From the NCBI RefSeq assembly GCF_003751385.1, contig NZ_RJVA01000011.1, positions 1 to 64,000 on the forward strand: DNA of 64,000 bases, written 5' to 3'. A program made the position numbers and the translations under genes. Positions 60,318-64,000 of this stretch are shown piece by piece (position 1 is the stretch's first letter; each line of letters opens with the position of its first letter). The DNA is from Desulfosoma caldarium. GTDB lineage: Bacteria; Desulfobacterota; Syntrophobacteria; Syntrophobacterales; DSM-9756. The notes beneath the pieces are model-generated. The model was not told the origin of the DNA, searched no databases, and was given only the letters and a program-made list of their open reading frames with translations.

Positions 60318-61322
60318 TTAGACCGGCTCTCGAGCAGGCGGTTCAACGCTGCAGGACTCATCGGCAAAGGGAAAGCGGCAGGCCGTGTCCAGGGTGCCGA
60401 TGTAGTCGGTGATGGCGCCAATACCCTGGTGGCGGCAGAACTTTTCGATTCCTTCAAGAATGTGCAGACTCGCTCGGGGGTGGACCAAATTGGCGGTGCC
60501 CACCTGAACGGCCGAAGCTCCCACCACGAGAAATTCCAGAGCATCCATGGCCGTTTGAATGCCTCCGATGCCGATGACGGGGCAGGAAACGGCCCGCACG
60601 GTTTCGTAGACGCAGCGCAGGGCGATGGGCTTGATGGCCGGCCCTGAAAGCCCTCCCACAATGTTGGCCAATTTGGGACGCCGGCTGAAGGGATCCACGG
60701 CCATAGCCGAAACCGTGTTGATGCAGGAAAGAATATCCGATCCGGCATCGTGCGCGGCGCGCGCAATCTCCGCAATGGAGGTGACGTTGGGGCTGAGTTT
60801 CGTAATGAGCGGCAGGGACGTGCGGGCGCGCACGGCGGCCACCACCTGAGCCGCCATGTGAGGGTCGGTGCCAAAGGCCATGCCACCTCTTTTCACGTTG
60901 GGACAACTGATATTGATTTCCAAGGCGGCGATTCCGGAAACTCCGGAAAGCACACTGGCCAGTTCGGCGTATTCTTCCACGGTGTTCCCCAGGATATTGA
61001 CGATGATCACGGCGCCACGCTGCCGAAGGGGCGGCAATTTGTCCCTGAGGAACCGCTCCACACCCACGTTTTCCAAGCCGATGGCATTGAGCATGCCGCA
61101 AGGGGTTTCGGCGAGTCGTGGCGGTGGATTGCCCGGGCGGGGTTTGAGGGAAATGCCTTTGACGACGATCCCTCCCAGACGAGACAGGTCCAGGAAATCG
61201 GAAAATTCCAGTCCGTAACCGAATGTTCCCGACGCCGTCAGCACCGGATTGGCCAGATGCAAAGGCCCTAGAGAGACGCGGAGATCAGGGGCCGAGCTAT
61301 GAGGGGTTGCACTTTGTCCCAT
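60318..61322 (-). CDS. pyrD: Dihydroorotate dehydrogenase B, catalytic subunit
   Basis: Oxidises dihydroorotate to orotate in pyrimidine synthesis; class 1B, needs PyrK. 334 residues with FMN barrel motifs [64 protein letters not shown] (Asn/Cys active site: Cys is the class 1 base) and [21 protein letters not shown] 61322 is taken as the typical start (the frame extends to 61571). It overlaps pyrK by about 55 bases. Confidence 0.93.
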   Translation of the reverse strand: MGQSATPHSSAPDLRVSLGPLHLANPVLTASGTFGYGLEFSDFLDLSRLGGIVVKGISLKPRPGNPPPRLAETPCGMLNAIGLENVGVERFLRDKLPPLRQRGAVIIVNILGNTVEEYAELASVLSGVSGIAALEINISCPNVKRGGMAFGTDPHMAAQVVAAVRARTSLPLITKLSPNVTSIAEIARAAHDAGSDILSCINTVSAMAVDPFSRRPKLANIVGGLSGPAIKPIALRCVYETVRAVSCPVIGIGGIQTAMDALEFLVVGASAVQVGTANLVHPRASLHILEGIEKFCRHQGIGAITDYIGTLDTACRFPFADESCSVEPPAREPV

Positions 61323-62140
61323 CGTATCCTTTTCGGGTCCAGAACAGGGCCGTCTTGGCACACATGAAGGTAGCGTTGTGCCTGAGGGTCTTCGGGGTCC
61401 ACGGCGGGCAGAGCACAGCCCAAGCAGGCTCCGATGCCGCAGGCCATCATGGATTCCAAAGACATTTCCACCCAGATATCTCTCCTTCGAACCCACCGGG
61501 CCAGATTCACCTGCATGGGCAAAGACCCGCACGCGTAGAGCCGATTCGGCATTTGAGAAGACGCGTTCCACCTCTTCTGCACGGCGTCCAGCACCGTGCC
61601 ACGTTCCCCTGCCGACCCGTCGTCTGTGCTGACCACCGAGACAACACCGGCTCGCTTGAGGTCATGCAAGGCGATGAGTTCACTGGCCGATCGAGCCCCA
61701 TAATAAAGGTGAAGGCGTTCCGGATGGCCCTTATGGGTCGTGGCCAGCAGATGGTCCAGGAGCGCTCGAAGGGGAGCGATTCCGATACCACCGGCCACAA
61801 AAACCACCGTTTCATCGGAACGTGTCGGGGCCGTGAAACCGCGGCCCAGAGGTCCCACCACATCCACAGAGCTTCCCGGTTGGCGTTGCGATAGAAGCCG
61901 TGTTCCTGCGCCGACGACTCTCAAAAGGATTTCACACAGCCCATCCTCCTTGTGCAGGCGATGAAAGGAAAAGGGGCGGGCCAGCAGAGGATCGGCACCT
62001 TCGGAGGCGACGCGGACCATGACAAACTGACCAGGGCGTGCAGTGGGCACGATTTTCGGTGCATAAAGCACGAGCCGGTAAGTGCCTTCGGCTTCCTTGT
62101 GACTTTCGAGAATTTTGGCTTTTTCCTGAACCCTTGGCAC
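61268..62140 (-). CDS. pyrK: Dihydroorotate dehydrogenase B, electron-transfer subunit
   Basis: FAD/2Fe-2S subunit that passes electrons from PyrD to NAD. About 290 residues: [16 protein letters not shown] for [23 protein letters not shown] for NAD, and the cluster ligands in [12 protein letters not shown] plus a late Cys in [11 protein letters not shown]. Start: GTG 62140; TTG 62176 would overlap pgeF. Order pgeF-pyrK-pyrD with overlaps indicates an operon. Confidence 0.92.
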   Translation of the reverse strand: MPRVQEKAKILESHKEAEGTYRLVLYAPKIVPTARPGQFVMVRVASEGADPLLARPFSFHRLHKEDGLCEILLRVVGAGTRLLSQRQPGSSVDVVGPLGRGFTAPTRSDETVVFVAGGIGIAPLRALLDHLLATTHKGHPERLHLYYGARSASELIALHDLKRAGVVSVVSTDDGSAGERGTVLDAVQKRWNASSQMPNRLYACGSLPMQVNLARWVRRRDIWVEMSLESMMACGIGACLGCALPAVDPEDPQAQRYLHVCQDGPVLDPKRIRWDKVQPLIARPLISASL

Positions 62141-62156
62141 GTGCGAGCTCTTTTCC

Positions 62157-62966
62157 CTAAAGGGACGCCAGTCCAATGACCGCCGCCATGCGGCCTTTGG
62201 TTTTTTCCCCGCGGTAACTGAAATAGATGTCTCGATGACACACCGTGCAGATCTGTGCCGTGTGAATGTTTTCCATGCGTACCCCGCACGCCGTAAGTTG
62301 ATGCCGACTCATGGACCAAAAGTCGAAGTAAGTCGGACGAACCTGAAATCTCCAAAGATCTTGGGGAATCTCATGCCTAAAGTGGCGAAACTCCGCACAG
62401 CAGGGTCCCAGAGACGGGCTGATGGTGGCCACAAGGTCTTTGGGGTGGGTTCCAAATCGGGTCTGCATGACGTGAACGGTTTGTGCCAGAATGTTTTGAA
62501 CGCTTCCCCTCCAACCGCAATGCACATTGGCCACCACGCGGCGAACAGGATCTATAAGAAAAACCGCCTGGCAGTCGGCGATCTTGATCAAAAGGCCCAC
62601 GCCCACACAATCGGTGACCATGGCGTCGGCCTGCGGGCCAACGACGAGGGAAAACCCTTTGGCCGTTTTTTGTGGCCACGCATTGAAGAACGCTTCGTCC
62701 ACGACCACCACTTGGGTTCCATGCACCTGAGGCGTGGTGACCAGAAGATTCACATCGAGCCACGAGGCGATCCTTTTGAGGTTTTCCGCCACGGCGTCCG
62801 GGCTGTCACCGTTGCCAAAGGCCTCGTTGAGCGTTGCATAAGGGGGATGGCTCACGCCGCCATGCCGAGTAAAGACTCCATGGGCAAGTCCGGGGATTGC
62901 CTGAAGTTGAGGCCACACGAAAGGGTTTAATGGGCTTTTGGGTTGCGTCATTGGCCAAATGTGCAT
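62157..62966 (-). CDS. pgeF: Peptidoglycan editing factor PgeF (YfiH family, polyphenol oxidase-like)
   Basis: About 269 residues. The family motifs are present: HGVFTRHGGVSHPPYATLN, QVHGTQVVVVDE, ADAMVTDCVGVGLLIKIADC, VANVHCGWRGSVQNI and ISPSLGPCC, with the His/Cys residues of the zinc site. Known members are purine-nucleoside-cleaving enzymes that also limit mis-incorporation of amino acids into peptidoglycan. ATG 62966 or 62951 is possible; the frame continues to 63125 with less typical sequence. First gene of the pyrKD group. Confidence 0.88.
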   Translation of the reverse strand: MHIWPMTQPKSPLNPFVWPQLQAIPGLAHGVFTRHGGVSHPPYATLNEAFGNGDSPDAVAENLKRIASWLDVNLLVTTPQVHGTQVVVVDEAFFNAWPQKTAKGFSLVVGPQADAMVTDCVGVGLLIKIADCQAVFLIDPVRRVVANVHCGWRGSVQNILAQTVHVMQTRFGTHPKDLVATISPSLGPCCAEFRHFRHEIPQDLWRFQVRPTYFDFWSMSRHQLTACGVRMENIHTAQICTVCHRDIYFSYRGEKTKGRMAAVIGLASL

Positions 62967-63420
62967 GGGTCGGGGAACGTACCTCAAGCCTTCTTCGTCA
63001 GGCCCATCCGTATAGCACATATGAGGCGAACTCAAGAAAAAAACCATGCGTTGGATCAGGGCGCCCGCAGGAGCTCGTCCGAGCACGGCCGATGAGCCAT
63101 AACAAAGCTGTGTCGCCAGCACCATAGGGTTTATGCTGGTGTAGGCGAGAAGGAGGGAATCGACATTTTGAAGCCGCTACGGACTCCCGCGTGCGCGGGC
63201 GTGACAAAATGACATGGCCATGCCGGAGGCCGCAGTGCTTCTGTGTCGAACAGACTGACGAGGCCTCTGGAGTCACCTGGCATGCAAGAGTTTGGATCGA
63301 GAACAGGGCGGACCTATTGGTTTGGTTTTCTAGACATCCGCATCGAGGCGTCTTAATAAAGAGGTGATTTCAATTCGAGCCGTTTGAATTTTTTGTGGAC
63401 ACAAAGGAGCCTGAAGAATC
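62967..63420. other. Intergenic control region between pgeF and the SlyD-like gene
   Basis: 454 bases between divergent genes. The pgeF frame reaches to 63125 but loses resemblance. A small GC hairpin (CCCGCGTGCGCGGG, about 63187) is present. No gene or riboswitch was recognised; the promoters for both directions should be here. Confidence 0.4.
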
Positions 63421-63951
63421 ATGAACGACATCCCACAAGTTAAACCGTGCATGAAAGTGACCATTGCCTTTCGCTTGAAAACCACGGCGCCGGACGGAAC
63501 CGTGACCGAAGCACCGCCAGGAACCTGCACCTTTGTTTACGGCGTCGATGTGCAATACCCTTCCGTGGAAGCGGCCCTCATGAACAAAAGAGTTGGCGAT
63601 CGCCTTTCAGTTTATGTGCCTCCTGAAGAAATCTTTGGGCCGTACGATGAAGAATTGGTCCGAGAATTGCCCCGCAGCGACTACAAACCTGAGCGGCTCA
63701 AACCGGGGAAGGTGTATCGAGAGATGCGCAACCGCTGTCTCGTGGAATTCCTTGTGCGGGAACTTCGAGACGATGTGGTCGTGGCCGACTTCAATCGTCC
63801 TGGGGCGGGCACATATGCCGAGTTTGATATTGAGATTAAAGACATTTGTGAAGCATCCAAGGCCGAATTGCGTCCGTCATGTGCGGGCGGAGGGCATCTG
63901 CAGTTTTCCCCAACAAACCCGAGCATGAGTCAACATCCTGAGAGGCAGTGA
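63421..63951 (+). CDS. SlyD-like FKBP-type peptidyl-prolyl isomerase
   Basis: 176 residues: the N-terminal FKBP strand MKVTIAFRLKTTAPDGTVTE, the FVYGVDVQYPSVEAALMNKRVGD loop, then the insert-in-flap domain with PYDEELVRELPRSDY and a second FKBP half containing DFNRPGAG (usual DxNHPLAG). No His-rich metal tail is present, unlike E. coli SlyD; instead a short Ser/Pro tail. ATG 63421 follows AAAGGAG. It is a cytoplasmic folding helper, one of several in this group. Confidence 0.85.
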   Translation: MNDIPQVKPCMKVTIAFRLKTTAPDGTVTEAPPGTCTFVYGVDVQYPSVEAALMNKRVGDRLSVYVPPEEIFGPYDEELVRELPRSDYKPERLKPGKVYREMRNRCLVEFLVRELRDDVVVADFNRPGAGTYAEFDIEIKDICEASKAELRPSCAGGGHLQFSPTNPSMSQHPERQ

Positions 63952-64000
63952 AGAAACACTGGTTTTTCGCAACCTCGGTCAAGAGTTTCGGCTTGACAGG

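Overview
The window reads as a chromosome segment of a GC-rich anaerobic deltaproteobacterium (Desulfobacterota, probably a sulfate reducer or syntroph near Syntrophobacterales). This is inferred from the gene families: an aldehyde:ferredoxin oxidoreductase with its own ferredoxin, an MvhD-type electron-transfer subunit beside selB, CooT, FmdE, TRAP and HAAT transporters, paired type III CoA-transferases, and a selenocysteine-tRNA-like cysteine tRNA. Genes are tightly packed with many ATGA or GTGA start/stop overlaps.

Region 1-9.4 kb is an organic-acid island. A TRAP transporter (dctP and partial dctQ, minus strand) diverges from an operon for a GlcD/GlcF-type 2-hydroxyacid dehydrogenase, a FadR-type regulator, an LrgA/LrgB pair and two class III CoA-transferase subunits, only one of which keeps the catalytic Asp. 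A TGGT-N3-ACCA palindrome upstream of glcD is the likely operator. Region 9.4-12.2 kb holds a HAD-like protein and a patatin pseudogene with three lesions. At 12.2-17.2 kb are a 4HBT thioesterase and a minus-strand string: secreted Tyr/Pro/His-rich protein, ECF sigma factor, zinc-finger anti-sigma factor, DUF3106 protein, ferredoxin, aldehyde oxidoreductase. panE and panB follow at 17.4-19.2 kb.

Region 19.35-21.15 kb is a scar: an IS1380-type transposase remnant, a heptad-repeat membrane protein and a beheaded era gene with an in-frame TGA. The lost end of era abuts a promoter and cobalamin riboswitch. These lead a plus-strand run of some 17 kb: btuB-btuF-btuC-btuD, exbB-exbD-tonB, a DUF3842 protein, cooT, a second FecCD-type ABC importer, two more TonB-dependent receptors, fmdE and a methyltransferase. 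Together they look like a TonB-energised corrinoid and metal-complex uptake system. An ABC-2 exporter pair closes this part at 40.6 kb.

At 40.9-44.2 kb (minus strand) lies the most unusual feature. A tRNA with an 8-bp acceptor stem, a 4-bp bulged T-stem and a long variable arm, so built like tRNA-Sec, carries a GCA (Cys) anticodon, U73 and encoded CCA. It heads a group with mvhD, a conserved hypothetical gene and selB. Next come a lone amino-acid-type ABC ATPase, a branched-chain aminotransferase, a candidate small RNA, serA, and a complete livKHMGF importer with a terminator between livK and livH.

The last part (53.5-64 kb) has a large acyl-CoA dehydrogenase, an Old-Yellow-Enzyme-type reductase, a diguanylate cyclase broken at a G7 run, an unrecognised gene remnant with an internal TAG, small hypothetical genes, a flavodoxin-type protein, pgeF-pyrK-pyrD and a SlyD-like prolyl isomerase. 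All functions are inferred from sequence motifs read by eye; no database search was run.
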